The notes: generated by a model from the letters alone, not told the origin. A stretch of DNA of 38,320 nucleotides from Bacteroidetes bacterium UBA6183 (GCA_002422865.1 DITN01000096.1:1-38320); one strand, 5' to 3'. Positions 1-8,695 are shown, numbered from the stretch's first letter. Numbers and translations are program-made.

Positions 1-869
1 ATGGTGAAACATTAAGAGAAAAAAGATATTGGAATGAAAGGGAAAATGATGGTCAAGTTGCAGATACTCTATGGGATGACTTAGACGAAGGCAATATTGG
101 CACTGGGGAAGTCAAAAAAATATTTGAAGGAATAATTTTCGACTATCCTAAACCAACTGATTTAATTGATAGGGTAATAAAGATCGGTACAAATAGCAAT
201 GATTTTGTTTTAGACTATTTTGCTGGTTCAGGAACAACAGCGCATGCAGTGATGCAATTAAATTCTGAAGATGGTGGTAATCGAAAATTTATTTGTGTTC
301 AATTACCAGAACCAACTGAAGAAAAAAGTGAAGCGTATAAAGCTGGGTATAAAACTATTGCAGAAATTACAAAAGAACGTATTCGCAGAGCTGGTGAAAA
401 AATAAAATCAGAGTTAAAAGATGATTTATTCAGTAAAGAGGGCAAAACATTGGATGTTGGGTTCAGGGCATTTAAACTTGATAGTTCGAACATTAGAGCT
501 TGGGACGGCAATCCAGATGCGTTTGAGGATAACTTATTCAATGCAGGAAGTAACATTAAAGAAAATCGCACCGAAGATGATGTGTTGTATGAGATACTCC
601 TAAAATACGGCTTGGATTTAACCATGCCTATTGAGCAAAAAGAAATTGCAGGTAAGCAAGTATTCAATATAGGTATGGGAGCATTGTTTATCTGCCTTGG
701 TGATAACATTACCACAGCAGTAGCTGAAGGTATTGGTAAATGGAAAGAAGAACTACAACCTGCAACATCCAAAGTAATTTTCAAGGATACTGGCTTTACT
801 GATGTGGAGAAAACCAACAGCATGCAAATCTTGAAACGTTACGGAATACATGAAGTAAATACCATCTAA
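1..869 (+). CDS. mod: Type III restriction-modification DNA methyltransferase (Mod), C-terminal part
   Basis: This is the 3' part of an open frame that enters from the left edge (codons run from base 3), about 289 residues. The S-adenosylmethionine-binding motif DYFAGSGTT lies at bases 213-239, upstream of the first in-frame ATG (249), so that ATG is not the start. Having this motif late in the catalytic region, with the DPPY motif expected off-window, fits beta-class N6-adenine methylases such as type III Mod. The motif is followed by CVQLPEP and a long C-terminal region, as in Mod proteins. Mod recognises the target site, methylates adenine and partners with Res to form the restriction complex. 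The res gene starts 19 bases downstream on the same strand. The missing N-terminal half means specificity and the DPPY motif cannot be checked here. Confidence 0.9.
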   Translation, partial: GETLREKRYWNERENDGQVADTLWDDLDEGNIGTGEVKKIFEGIIFDYPKPTDLIDRVIKIGTNSNDFVLDYFAGSGTTAHAVMQLNSEDGGNRKFICVQLPEPTEEKSEAYKAGYKTIAEITKERIRRAGEKIKSELKDDLFSKEGKTLDVGFRAFKLDSSNIRAWDGNPDAFEDNLFNAGSNIKENRTEDDVLYEILLKYGLDLTMPIEQKEIAGKQVFNIGMGALFICLGDNITTAVAEGIGKWKEELQPATSKVIFKDTGFTDVEKTNSMQILKRYGIHEVNTI

Positions 870-888
870 CCGATAAACTGTAAAGCTC

Positions 889-3800
889 ATGAAAATAAAA
901 TTTGACAGCAGTTTATCCTATCAGCAAGATGCGATAGAATCTATTGTAGACGTGTTTAAGGGGCAAGAAACCTGCAACTCTAACTTCACGGTGTATTCGC
1001 CAGATTTTCTGGCTAAAAACGGCTTATTTGCCAACCAAGAGAGTACTAATCTGTTGGGTTATGCCAATAAACTGCAATTAACAGAAGGGCAAATACTGGA
1101 GAATATACAAAAGATTCAGCTTCGCAATGGTTTGAAACCATCCGTTCAAGGAGAGATAGACCGTAATGCTTTGGACTTGAGTGTGGAGATGGAAACGGGT
1201 ACTGGTAAAACTTATGTGTACCTCAAAACAATAATGGAAATGCACCGTCAATACGGATTCAGCAAATTTATTATTGTAGTTCCTACTATACCAATTAAGG
1301 AAGGTGTTTACAAGAGTTTACAGATCACCGAAACCCATCTGAAGGAGCACTATGCCAATGTAAACTATAAGTACTTTGTTTACGATAGTTCCCGTCTAAA
1401 TGAGATCAGGGATTTCGCCACCAGCGATCAGCTCCAGATTATGGTCATCAACATTCAGGCATTTGCAAAAGATGTGGATGATGATTCAAGCAACACCAAC
1501 AGGATATTACTCAATTATAACGACAAGTTGGGCTACAAACCCATTTCGTTAATTCAAGATACCAGACCGTTTGTAATTGTAGACGAACCCCAACGTGTGT
1601 TAAATACTCCATTGGGTAAGAAGTCTGTCAACAATCTTAAACCATTGGCTATTGTTCGCTACTCTGCAACACACAAAGAGAAAGTAAATCTTTTGTATAA
1701 GTTGGATGCAGTTGATGCATACAACAAGCAATTGGTTAAGCAAATTGAAGTAGCCTCTATAAAAGTAGATGGAGCAGCCTCGGCTGGAGCTTACATTAAA
1801 CTTATTCAAGTATCCAACAAAAATGGGTTTAAAGCCAAGTTAGAATTGGATGTAAAGGATAGAAACGGAATTGCAAAAAGAGAAAAGAAAGATGTTAAGC
1901 CAGGAGATGATTTGCTTCAGCTAACCAAACTGGAGCAATACGATGGCTTCATGGTTCGGGATATTTACACCGACACAGATAATGAGTGTATCGACTTTAC
2001 TAATGATGTGCTAATCCGATTGAATACGAGCATAGGTGGTACAGATGATTTAGCCATTAAACGTGCTCAAATTGCCAAGACCATTGAGGAACATTTAAAC
2101 AAGGAATTGATACTGAATCCGAAAGGCATTAAAATTCTGAGCTTGTTCTTTATAGATAAGGTAAGCAACTACCGTGAATACGATTCAGATGGTAATGCAA
2201 GCAATGGAATCTATGCCCGTTTATTTGAGGAAGAATACAAGAAAATCATTGCCCGACCACGTTATAAGAATTTATTCGAAGGTGTTCGTGACATCAATGA
2301 AGAAGTAAACCAGATACACAATGGTTACTTTGCGGTAGATAAGAAGCCAAAGGCTAGTAACACCAAGGATAAATATGAATATTACAAGGATACAACTGGT
2401 AAAACCAAAAATGACGAGGACACTTATAACCTCATCATGAAGGACAAAGAGAAGTTACTAAGCTTTGACTCCAAGTTGCGTTTCATATTCTCCCACACAG
2501 CACTCCGTGAAGGTTGGGATAATCCAAACGTATTTCAAATTTGTACCTTAAAAGATTCTGGGGGTACCGACATTTCGAGACGACAAGAAATTGGTCGGGG
2601 TTTACGCCTCTGTGTTAACCAGGATGGTGATCGTGTTCATGGATTTGATACCAACACATTAACCGTAATGGCAAACGAATCGTATGAAGAGTTTGTAAAG
2701 AACTTCCAAAAAGAAATGGAGGAAGAAACGGGCATTGTGTTTGGTTTATTGCAACCTCACAGCTTTAGTAGCATCACGGTTGAAATGGATGGCAATGATC
2801 CTGTCTTCTTTGGTCAGGAACAGTCAGAGCAATTATTCGGCTACTTTGCATTGAAGGGTTATATCGATGCACGTGGAAAGGTTCAGGAACTGCTTAAAAA
2901 TGATCTTAGATTAGATGAAGTTGATTTGCCTGAAGAAATGCCTATCCACATTAAATCTCAGGTTTTAGAGACATTAAAACAGGTTGCTGGCAAGTTGGAG
3001 ATTAAGAAGAACGAAGACAAACAGGTTATTAAAGTTCGTAAGGAAGTATTGCTTAGCCCCGACTTTGAAAACTTGTGGAATCGAATTAAGTACAAAACAA
3101 CTTACTCAGTAGATTTTGATGCCAACAAACTAATTGAGGCTTGTATCAAAAACATTAACGAACGCTTGGTGATAAGCAAAGGCAAATTGGTTTACACAAA
3201 GAGCAAACTAGATATTACTAAGGGTGGAGTAGATAGAGTTGGCGATGAGCAAACAGCCTATGGTCAAGTTGACCAGGACGCACAGGTGCTACCAGATATA
3301 GTAACTTACCTACAAAATGAAACGAACCTTACCCGAAAGTCAATCGTTCGTATTTTACAGGGTTGTCTGAACCTAAGATATTTTAAAATCAACCCCCAGC
3401 GATTCATTGAAGGATGCATTGAAATCATTAATGAACAGATGCGCTTACACATCGTTGACGGCATCGTTTACAGCAAGATAGGTGAACATGAGTATTACAG
3501 CCAAGAGTTGTTCGAAAACGAAGAACTGGTAGGTTATCTCAAGAGCAACATGGTAGAGAGTACCAAGTCACCGTTTGAATTTGTAGTTCACGACAGTGCA
3601 ATCGAATCAAATCTCGCCAAAGAGTTTGAGCGAAACGAGAACATCAAGGTCTATGCAAAGTTACCAGGGTGGTTTAAAATTGAAACCCCATTAGGGACAT
3701 ACAATCCAGATTGGGCAATACTGTTTGAAAAGGATAGTGAGGAGAAATTGTATTTTGTAGTAGAGAGCAAGGGAACCCTTGGTGTCGATTTTCTACGCCC

Positions 3801-3927
3801 TTCTGAAAAAGGTAAAATCGACTGTGGAATCAAACACTTTGAAGAGCTATCTCGTCAATCAGGTAAAGATTTAAAGATGATAGTTGCAAGGGATATGGGT
3901 GATGTGGTTAATAATATATTAATCTAA
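889..3927 (+). CDS. res: Type III restriction enzyme Res subunit (SF2 helicase-nuclease)
   Basis: This 1012-residue protein has a superfamily 2 helicase core: Walker A METGTGKT at residues 101-108, Walker B/motif II DEPQ at 232-235, a SAT motif III shortly after, and motif VI QEIGRGLRL at 566-574. The C-terminal region carries a PD-(D/E)xK nuclease site: PD at 940-941 and ESK at 959-961. Length and domain order are those of full-length Res, and no lesion is visible, so ATPase and nuclease should both be functional. Res uses ATP to communicate between unmethylated sites and cuts DNA in complex with Mod. It follows mod directly and the next gene begins 4 bases after its stop, which indicates one transcript. 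Its base composition looks less AT-rich than that of the downstream cargo genes, suggesting a separate origin for them. Confidence 0.95.
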   Translation: MKIKFDSSLSYQQDAIESIVDVFKGQETCNSNFTVYSPDFLAKNGLFANQESTNLLGYANKLQLTEGQILENIQKIQLRNGLKPSVQGEIDRNALDLSVEMETGTGKTYVYLKTIMEMHRQYGFSKFIIVVPTIPIKEGVYKSLQITETHLKEHYANVNYKYFVYDSSRLNEIRDFATSDQLQIMVINIQAFAKDVDDDSSNTNRILLNYNDKLGYKPISLIQDTRPFVIVDEPQRVLNTPLGKKSVNNLKPLAIVRYSATHKEKVNLLYKLDAVDAYNKQLVKQIEVASIKVDGAASAGAYIKLIQVSNKNGFKAKLELDVKDRNGIAKREKKDVKPGDDLLQLTKLEQYDGFMVRDIYTDTDNECIDFTNDVLIRLNTSIGGTDDLAIKRAQIAKTIEEHLNKELILNPKGIKILSLFFIDKVSNYREYDSDGNASNGIYARLFEEEYKKIIARPRYKNLFEGVRDINEEVNQIHNGYFAVDKKPKASNTKDKYEYYKDTTGKTKNDEDTYNLIMKDKEKLLSFDSKLRFIFSHTALREGWDNPNVFQICTLKDSGGTDISRRQEIGRGLRLCVNQDGDRVHGFDTNTLTVMANESYEEFVKNFQKEMEEETGIVFGLLQPHSFSSITVEMDGNDPVFFGQEQSEQLFGYFALKGYIDARGKVQELLKNDLRLDEVDLPEEMPIHIKSQVLETLKQVAGKLEIKKNEDKQVIKVRKEVLLSPDFENLWNRIKYKTTYSVDFDANKLIEACIKNINERLVISKGKLVYTKSKLDITKGGVDRVGDEQTAYGQVDQDAQVLPDIVTYLQNETNLTRKSIVRILQGCLNLRYFKINPQRFIEGCIEIINEQMRLHIVDGIVYSKIGEHEYYSQELFENEELVGYLKSNMVESTKSPFEFVVHDSAIESNLAKEFERNENIKVYAKLPGWFKIETPLGTYNPDWAILFEKDSEEKLYFVVESKGTLGVDFLRPSEKGKIDCGIKHFEELSRQSGKDLKMIVARDMGDVVNNILI

Positions 3928-3931
3928 TCAG

Positions 3932-4459
3932 ATGGAGAATTTAATTTTTGTAGGTGGGATTCACGGAGTTGGAAAAGGAACAATTTGCAGAAACGTTTGC
4001 AGTAAAAATGAATTAAATCATCTTACTGCAAGCGATGTGTTAAAATGGGAAGAAATAAGCACCCCGCAAAACAAATTAGTAAAGGACTTTACATTTACCC
4101 AGGATCGCTTAATTGAAAATTTGAAGAAAATTATAATCCCCAACAAAAAGTATATCTTGGATGGTCATTATTGTCTACTCGATAAAGAAGGAAAACCTGA
4201 GAGGATTAACCAACTTACGTTTGAATTAATTAACCCATTTGCTTTGGTCTTAGTTACTGGTAACGTTGGAGAAATAAAAGATAGGTTAGATAAGCGGGAC
4301 AACGTAAGCTATGATATCAATTTATTAGAGGATTTTCAAAATATTGAATTGGAATATGCTCAATTCCTTTCGAAATTCCTTAATAAACAATTACTAGTCA
4401 TTAACAAGGATACTGAACATATTTTAAACGACTATATAAGAAATGAAAGTTTTACTTGA
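3932..4459 (+). CDS. Small P-loop nucleotide kinase-like protein
   Basis: This 175-residue protein has an N-terminal strand followed by a Walker A motif, GIHGVGKGT at residues 9-17, typical of the adenylate kinase/nucleotide kinase group. A later DGHY segment and an Arg/Lys-rich stretch (RLDKRD) resemble the second strand and the lid of such kinases. The true substrate cannot be told from sequence; it could be a nucleotide kinase, an RNA/DNA end kinase or a regulatory NTPase. It starts 4 bases after res and its 3' end overlaps the PIN-GNAT-EVE gene by 17 bases, so it is translated from the same operon. Position alone suggests a cargo role linked to the restriction locus or the neighbouring nuclease. 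Confidence 0.75.
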   Translation: MENLIFVGGIHGVGKGTICRNVCSKNELNHLTASDVLKWEEISTPQNKLVKDFTFTQDRLIENLKKIIIPNKKYILDGHYCLLDKEGKPERINQLTFELINPFALVLVTGNVGEIKDRLDKRDNVSYDINLLEDFQNIELEYAQFLSKFLNKQLLVINKDTEHILNDYIRNESFT

Positions 4460-5945
4460 TACAAATATTATAATTCACCGTGAAGCAAGCAAGGTCTACA
4501 ATCAGGACATAGGCTTGTTGTTTAAATGGCTTGACAAGTTGCATTATACAAAACATGTTCATCCTTTAAGCCTAAAAGAAATTCAAAATTACAAGGATGA
4601 GGAAGTAGTCAGAATAATGACTATTAAAGCATCTAACTATTTTGAATTACAAACTGAATCGCAAGAAAGTGAAGAGATTATCGAAATCAGAAAATTTGAT
4701 AGAACGGAAAATGATTACATTGACACATCTCTTTTAAAGGAGCTTTTTAACAATCGGGTAGATTTTTTGATTACAGAAGACAGGGGTATTCATAAAAAAG
4801 CTAAGCAATTAGGCTTAAATCAGAAGACTTACACTATCGACTCATTCATAGAAAAATGCACATCTGAATATCCCGAATTAAAGGAGTATAATGTTTTATC
4901 TGTTAAAAAGGAATTTTTTGGAAATCTTGATATAAATGATGAGTTTTTTAATTCCTTCATTGAAGATTATGCAGAATTTAGAGATTGGTTTAATCGTAAA
5001 GCAGAAAATATTTCCTATATAACTAAAACAGATAATGGCATTAAAGCATTTCTATATATTAAAGTCGAGGAGCCAAACAGTGAATCATACAAAGAGATTC
5101 AACCAGCTTTTACGCCTAAAAAGAGATTAAAGATCGGCACTTTCAAGGTGCAATCAACTGGATACAAACTAGGAGAACGTTTTCTGAAAATCATTTTTGA
5201 CAATGCACTTGCCAATAAAGTAGATGAAATATATGTAACCATTTTTGATAAACGTGAAGAACAGCAACGATTAATCAACATTTTAGAAGATTGGGGTTTT
5301 GTATATTGGGGAATAAAGTCAACCCAGAATGGTGACGAAAAAGTATATGTACGGAGTTTTTTACCAAAACTTGAAGCAAGTCCAAGACTATCCTATCCAT
5401 ACTTAGATCGAAAATCAAGAGTATTTCTATGCCCGATAAAACAAGAATATCACACTGATTTATTTCCAGATTCTATACTCAATAATGAGTCACCACTTGA
5501 TTACGTTGAAAATGAACCACACCGCAATGCACTCAAGAAAGTTTATATAAGCAGATCAATATTTAAGGATTTAAAACAAGGAGATATAATATTGTTTTAC
5601 AGAACTGGTGGTTGGTATGAGAGCGTGATTTCAACAATTGGCGTAGTTGAAAGTACAATACTAAATATACCCAATGAAGCTGAATTTATTGAATTATGTA
5701 GAAAAAGAAGTGTTTTTAAAGACGATGAATTAAAGGAATGGTGGAATTATAAACGATACAACAGACCGTTCATTGTTAACTTTTTATATGTGGATTCATT
5801 CCCTAAGCCAAAAGTGAATCTTGCCCAACTAGTAAAATTAGGAATTATTAATTCAGCCCCTAGAGGGTTCGAACAAATAAGTAATGAACAGTTTGAAATA
5901 TTTTTAAAAGCAGCGAGAGCAAATGAAAGTTATTTTATCAATTAA
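4443..5945 (+). CDS. PIN nuclease - GNAT acetyltransferase - EVE domain fusion
   Basis: This is a 500-residue three-part protein. Residues 1-130 look like a PIN ribonuclease domain: LLDTN at 4-8 gives the first acid (D6), with E46 in a helix, D91 in NDYID and D113 in TEDRG as candidates for the other metal ligands. Residues about 195-310 resemble a GNAT acetyltransferase, with strands, a glycine-containing acetyl-CoA-type loop (STGYKLGERF, 238-247) and a C-terminal helix/strand pair with DWGF. Residues about 325-495 resemble an EVE/PUA-like module that binds modified nucleotides or RNA; the QGDIILFY segment (379-386) is characteristic. The gene overlaps its neighbours on both sides (17 and 23 bases). 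Domain calls are by eye: PIN is good, GNAT fair, EVE fair. A role as an RNA-targeting toxin or defence effector is inferred, not shown. Confidence 0.75.
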   Translation: MKVLLDTNIIIHREASKVYNQDIGLLFKWLDKLHYTKHVHPLSLKEIQNYKDEEVVRIMTIKASNYFELQTESQESEEIIEIRKFDRTENDYIDTSLLKELFNNRVDFLITEDRGIHKKAKQLGLNQKTYTIDSFIEKCTSEYPELKEYNVLSVKKEFFGNLDINDEFFNSFIEDYAEFRDWFNRKAENISYITKTDNGIKAFLYIKVEEPNSESYKEIQPAFTPKKRLKIGTFKVQSTGYKLGERFLKIIFDNALANKVDEIYVTIFDKREEQQRLINILEDWGFVYWGIKSTQNGDEKVYVRSFLPKLEASPRLSYPYLDRKSRVFLCPIKQEYHTDLFPDSILNNESPLDYVENEPHRNALKKVYISRSIFKDLKQGDIILFYRTGGWYESVISTIGVVESTILNIPNEAEFIELCRKRSVFKDDELKEWWNYKRYNRPFIVNFLYVDSFPKPKVNLAQLVKLGIINSAPRGFEQISNEQFEIFLKAARANESYFIN

Positions 5946-6297
5946 GCCCGAATTTGTAGAGAAAATATTTTCAGGTAATAAACGCTTCGAGTTTAGGCGG
6001 AATATTTTTAAAAATAGAGGGGTTAAAACAGTTTTAGTTTATGCATCAGCTCCAGTAAGCAAAGTAGTGGGTGAATTTGAAATTGGTCAAATTAAACAGA
6101 TGGATTTAGTTTCACTCTGGAAAGAGACAAAAGATATGGCAGGAATTACTGAGGAATACTTTTATGAATATTTTAATGGTAAAGATTTAGGGTTTGCTTT
6201 AGAGATAAAGAATGTCAAGAAGTTTAAGAATGCTAAATGTATTAATGAAACATACGGAAAAAATGCTCCACAATCTTTTGTTTATTACAATGAATAA
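5923..6297 (+). CDS. ASCH (PUA-like) domain protein
   Basis: This 124-residue protein is one compact domain. It has the ASCH signature GxKxxExR at residues 18-25 (GNKRFEFR), preceded by MKVILSIKP, the usual first strand and helix of the fold, and followed by YASAP and VVGEFEI strands. ASCH domains are PUA-related and bind RNA or modified nucleosides; some have amidohydrolase activity. It overlaps the end of the PIN-GNAT-EVE gene by 23 bases, so the two are probably co-translated. Together with the EVE-like module upstream this puts two PUA-fold nucleic-acid readers next to one nuclease. Function in the cell is unknown. Confidence 0.8.
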   Translation: MKVILSIKPEFVEKIFSGNKRFEFRRNIFKNRGVKTVLVYASAPVSKVVGEFEIGQIKQMDLVSLWKETKDMAGITEEYFYEYFNGKDLGFALEIKNVKKFKNAKCINETYGKNAPQSFVYYNE

Positions 6298-6305
6298 ATT
6301 AGTTA

Positions 6306-6674
6306 ATGCAAATAATTAATCTAGAACTTGATCACTATAATTTCTATTGTCCTGTTTCAGGCGAATACATTACTACCGAGGAGGATGGTGTAAATGAAGA
6401 TGCACCTTCTTTCAGGGGATACTGGTTTGATGAGTTTTGGGATGAACCAACCATCAAAGATGAAAAGTTAAACCAGCTTTGGACAGAATACTTCCAAAAA
6501 TTAAAAGAAAGTGATCCCGCCGATTACAGGTATTCAGATTACATAGTTAAGTTGGATGAGTTTTTTCAGTCCGTAGTTATAAAAAACTATGTGGTTTTTA
6601 AAATAAACAAGATTGAATTTAGTATTATCCCTGACAAAAGGATCTACTTCGTAATTGATATGAATGCTGGCTAA
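6306..6674 (+). CDS. Hypothetical small acidic protein, last gene of the R-M operon
   Basis: This 122-residue protein is one I do not recognise. It has no signal peptide or membrane segment and is acidic. Near the N-terminus is a CPVSGEYI segment with a single Cys, followed by an aromatic- and Asp/Glu-rich stretch around residues 35-55 containing several Trp. It starts 8 bases after the ASCH gene and is followed by a roughly 200-base gap with a terminator for the opposite strand, so it is probably the last gene of the operon. The tight spacing and lack of frameshifts support a real gene. It might be an immunity or accessory protein for the nuclease upstream, but that is only positional inference. 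Confidence 0.6.
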   Translation: MQIINLELDHYNFYCPVSGEYITTEEDGVNEDAPSFRGYWFDEFWDEPTIKDEKLNQLWTEYFQKLKESDPADYRYSDYIVKLDEFFQSVVIKNYVVFKINKIEFSIIPDKRIYFVIDMNAG

Positions 6675-6802
6675 TTTCAGCCATGATCCTTAAATGATCC
6701 AGATATAAATCCACCGAGAAATAGCTATACCCCATTTTATGGTATTTTGTAATTTATTTAATTGATTAAAAGCATTATACATTCATTATAACAAAATGAA
6801 AA

Positions 6803-6824
6803 AGGAGTCCAAATTTGGACTCCT
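6803..6824 (-). terminator. Perfect palindromic terminator closing the Dam cassette
   Basis: AGGAGTCC and GGACTCCT form an 8-bp perfect stem around AAATTT, making a fully palindromic 22-mer. Read on the minus strand it is followed by TTTTTCATTTT, as expected for an intrinsic terminator of the minus-strand cassette that ends at 6874. On the plus strand the trailing sequence has no clean T run, so termination of the R-M operon there would be weaker. Confidence 0.75.
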
Positions 6825-6873
6825 CTTCAAATTCTCGATAAAAAAATCTGAAATAATAAATAAAGTTCGAGAA

Positions 6874-7365
6874 TTAATATTTGAAACGGGCAAAGAATCC
6901 TTCAAGTCCGCAATTTTCCAGTACATCCGCATTTTCGTGGTCAAACGCAATAAGTATTGACGGAGCACCACTGTAGTCCCCTTGTTTGCCATTAACATGA
7001 TGGAATTTCACTCGTCCCTTTAGATAAAGTATCGCATAAGCGTTCGGGAAAACATGGTCATGAAATAACCTGGTATCTGAACGGTTGAAAATTAGCGCAA
7101 TGCAATTGCCATGTGTGGCTGCTTTATCAATCCAGTACTTTGTGAAATTCCCGTAAGGAGGATTCAGCCAAACCCGACCAAACCAATCTTTTTCCAATCC
7201 ATTATCCTCAATAGTAAAGTGGGTTTTCGCCATATCCCAAGGACGCTTGATTGGAGCGCAAGGATCCAGGTCAAACTCACCCAACGCTTCTATCAATGGA
7301 GGTGGGGTTAACCATTCATCTTTGCCCGATGATCTTCCGTATAGTGTTTCATATTTAACATTCAT
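6874..7365 (-). CDS. Phage-type DNA N6-adenine methyltransferase (Dam family)
   Basis: This 163-residue protein matches the short phage Dam family. An N-terminal DEWLTPPPLIEAL segment is followed by DLDPCAP, and the catalytic motif NPPY (in WLNPPYG) lies at about residues 68-71. These enzymes methylate adenine in DNA and are common in prophages and mobile elements as solitary methylases without a partner nuclease. It is the last gene of a three-gene minus-strand unit; its start overlaps the preceding stop by about 4 bases. A palindromic terminator lies about 50 bases beyond its stop. Recognition site unknown. It could protect the island from host restriction or act in regulation. Confidence 0.85.
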   Translation of the reverse strand: MNVKYETLYGRSSGKDEWLTPPPLIEALGEFDLDPCAPIKRPWDMAKTHFTIEDNGLEKDWFGRVWLNPPYGNFTKYWIDKAATHGNCIALIFNRSDTRLFHDHVFPNAYAILYLKGRVKFHHVNGKQGDYSGAPSILIAFDHENADVLENCGLEGFFARFKY

Positions 7366-8225
7366 ATCTTAATCTGTTCTTTGTAGAATTTTACAACAGG
7401 TTCCCATTCTTCGAACCTTCCAGAGTTGGTGAGAGTAAGGTAAACGTAGTGCCCATCTTTCTTTAGCTTCGTTGTGGTAATAGTAGGTAGCCCTTGAATA
7501 AAGCCAAGGAACTTCTTCATCCTGGGCGAAAAAACCTCGAAAGTGTAAGTGTCTTCCAAGCCTTCGTTTATTGTTACAGACTTGTTGATCGGATTGAGCA
7601 AATGATTTAACAATGCCTCAAACTGCGCCACGTTTATCACAATCCTTTTCATGGCTTGGCGTTCCTGTTCGATTTCTATATCATCTTGAGTTGCCTTCTC
7701 AACCATTTCGTTTACCGTTTTTTTACTGACAACGATTTTATCATTGGTCGGTGTGTACTGGTTATATAACTTTTCAATTGCATCGAGCATGTCTTTTTCT
7801 TGCTCTTCATATGTGCTATACATAGCAATGTTTAGACCTAAGTCAGTTCCTATGAAATCCATGATTCTAGCCCATTTGTAATCATCTGTATTTAATCCGT
7901 ACAGGTACTGCCTCACCAAATCATTGGAGAATTTATTACCATTTCGTTTTAATAATTTCAGAATCGTACTTCCATGCTTTGAGGTGAAAAAATCGTCTGC
8001 ACGTCTGTTCTCTTCTAAACCATAATCTGAAACTATTTTACCCACTAGTTCATTATTTTCATAACCAGAAATGGCGGCTGCTAGATCCTTTCTAACATTT
8101 TTATATTTCATTACATTTCGCTCCAATTTGGGTACATCCAAATTATACTTCCTGATAAATTGCCTTAATGCGGCTGTTCTTACTCCCGTATAAACAGCTA
8201 TATTGTTTATCGCTTGCTTATTCAT
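7362..8225 (-). CDS. Hypothetical protein in Dam cassette
   Basis: This 287-residue protein is one I do not recognise. It appears cytoplasmic: no signal or membrane segment. The first ~30 residues (VYTGVRTAALRQFIRKYNLD) look like a short helix-turn-helix-like or helical N-terminus; the centre is strongly helical and charged (about 140-200), and the last ~80 residues look like a small alpha/beta domain. Overlaps on both sides (about 4 bases with dam, 8 with the upstream gene) show it is translated together with the methylase, so it may be an accessory or DNA-binding partner of that enzyme. This is inference from position only. Confidence 0.6.
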   Translation of the reverse strand: MNKQAINNIAVYTGVRTAALRQFIRKYNLDVPKLERNVMKYKNVRKDLAAAISGYENNELVGKIVSDYGLEENRRADDFFTSKHGSTILKLLKRNGNKFSNDLVRQYLYGLNTDDYKWARIMDFIGTDLGLNIAMYSTYEEQEKDMLDAIEKLYNQYTPTNDKIVVSKKTVNEMVEKATQDDIEIEQERQAMKRIVINVAQFEALLNHLLNPINKSVTINEGLEDTYTFEVFSPRMKKFLGFIQGLPTITTTKLKKDGHYVYLTLTNSGRFEEWEPVVKFYKEQIKI

Positions 8226-8604
8226 ATTCTCTAGTGATTATATTATTCTGCATCCATTCGAAGTCAATCGCATCAAGCAATTCTGACTCATTGGCAAACC
8301 AAGGAGACTCGCTACCGAATGGATTTATTAATTGAATTTCACCATTTTTAGTGCGTCTTATTTTACCGATTGCTATCTGTCCTCTGGGAAATCCAGGTAA
8401 CTTTTCCTTAAAAGTTACAATATTACCTGGTTTAATAAACGCCAGTTTTTCTTGATCACTTCTGAATGAAAGCGATTCAGTTAGTTTGGTTTCAATGCGT
8501 CTTTCAAGCAATGACTGGAATTGTTCTTCAGTTACCTTGTACCTTTTTCGCTTGAGAGGTAATTCAGGTTGGTTGTTGTTTGAGGAATTGTTGTCTGTGC
8601 TCAT
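8218..8604 (-). CDS. Hypothetical basic protein, first gene of Dam cassette
   Basis: This 128-residue protein starts with a low-complexity Ser/Asn-rich tail, followed by a basic stretch (LPLKRKRYKVTEEQF) at about residues 15-30 and a small beta-rich domain with FKPGNIVTF-like strands (the residues here read IKPGNIVTF), as in DNA- or RNA-associated beta barrels. I do not recognise a family. It is the promoter-proximal gene of the minus-strand unit and its start codon lies in one arm of a 9-bp inverted repeat (8602-8630), so it may be autoregulated. A transcription regulator or nucleic-acid-binding role is plausible but not shown. Confidence 0.55.
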   Translation of the reverse strand: MSTDNNSSNNNQPELPLKRKRYKVTEEQFQSLLERRIETKLTESLSFRSDQEKLAFIKPGNIVTFKEKLPGFPRGQIAIGKIRRTKNGEIQLINPFGSESPWFANESELLDAIDFEWMQNNIITREYE

Positions 8605-8630
8605 ACTATTCTTTTTATATAAATAGTATG
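8602..8630. promoter_or_regulatory. 9-bp inverted repeat over the start of the Dam cassette (candidate operator)
   Basis: CATACTATT (8602-8610) is repeated in inverse as AATAGTATG (8622-8630) with an 11-base spacer; the arms match perfectly. The left arm contains the start codon of the minus-strand gene that begins at 8604. Arm length and spacing suit a dimeric repressor. No T run follows, so it is not a terminator. Confidence 0.45.
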
Positions 8631-8659
8631 AAATGATCCGAAAGCGAACGTTTTTACAA

Positions 8660-8691
8660 TTTGCCAGTTAAATTTATTTTCGTAAGTTTTG
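8660..8691 (+). promoter_or_regulatory. Bacteroidota-type promoter for the 77-residue protein
   Basis: A TTTG at 8660-8663 (-33 element) is followed after 20 bases by AAGTTTTG at 8684-8691, one mismatch from the -7 consensus TAnnTTTG. The ATG at 8696 lies exactly 5 bases after the last G, so the transcript may begin at or next to the start codon. Confidence 0.5.
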
Positions 8692-8695
8692 TATA

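Noticed and set aside
299..823. Long minus-strand open frame opposite mod
   Set aside because: A shadow of the mod coding frame; low-complexity composition and no independent support.
6675..6802. A small gene between the R-M operon and the Dam terminator
   Set aside because: No frame of useful length with a start codon; the sequence is AT-rich and featureless apart from the terminator.
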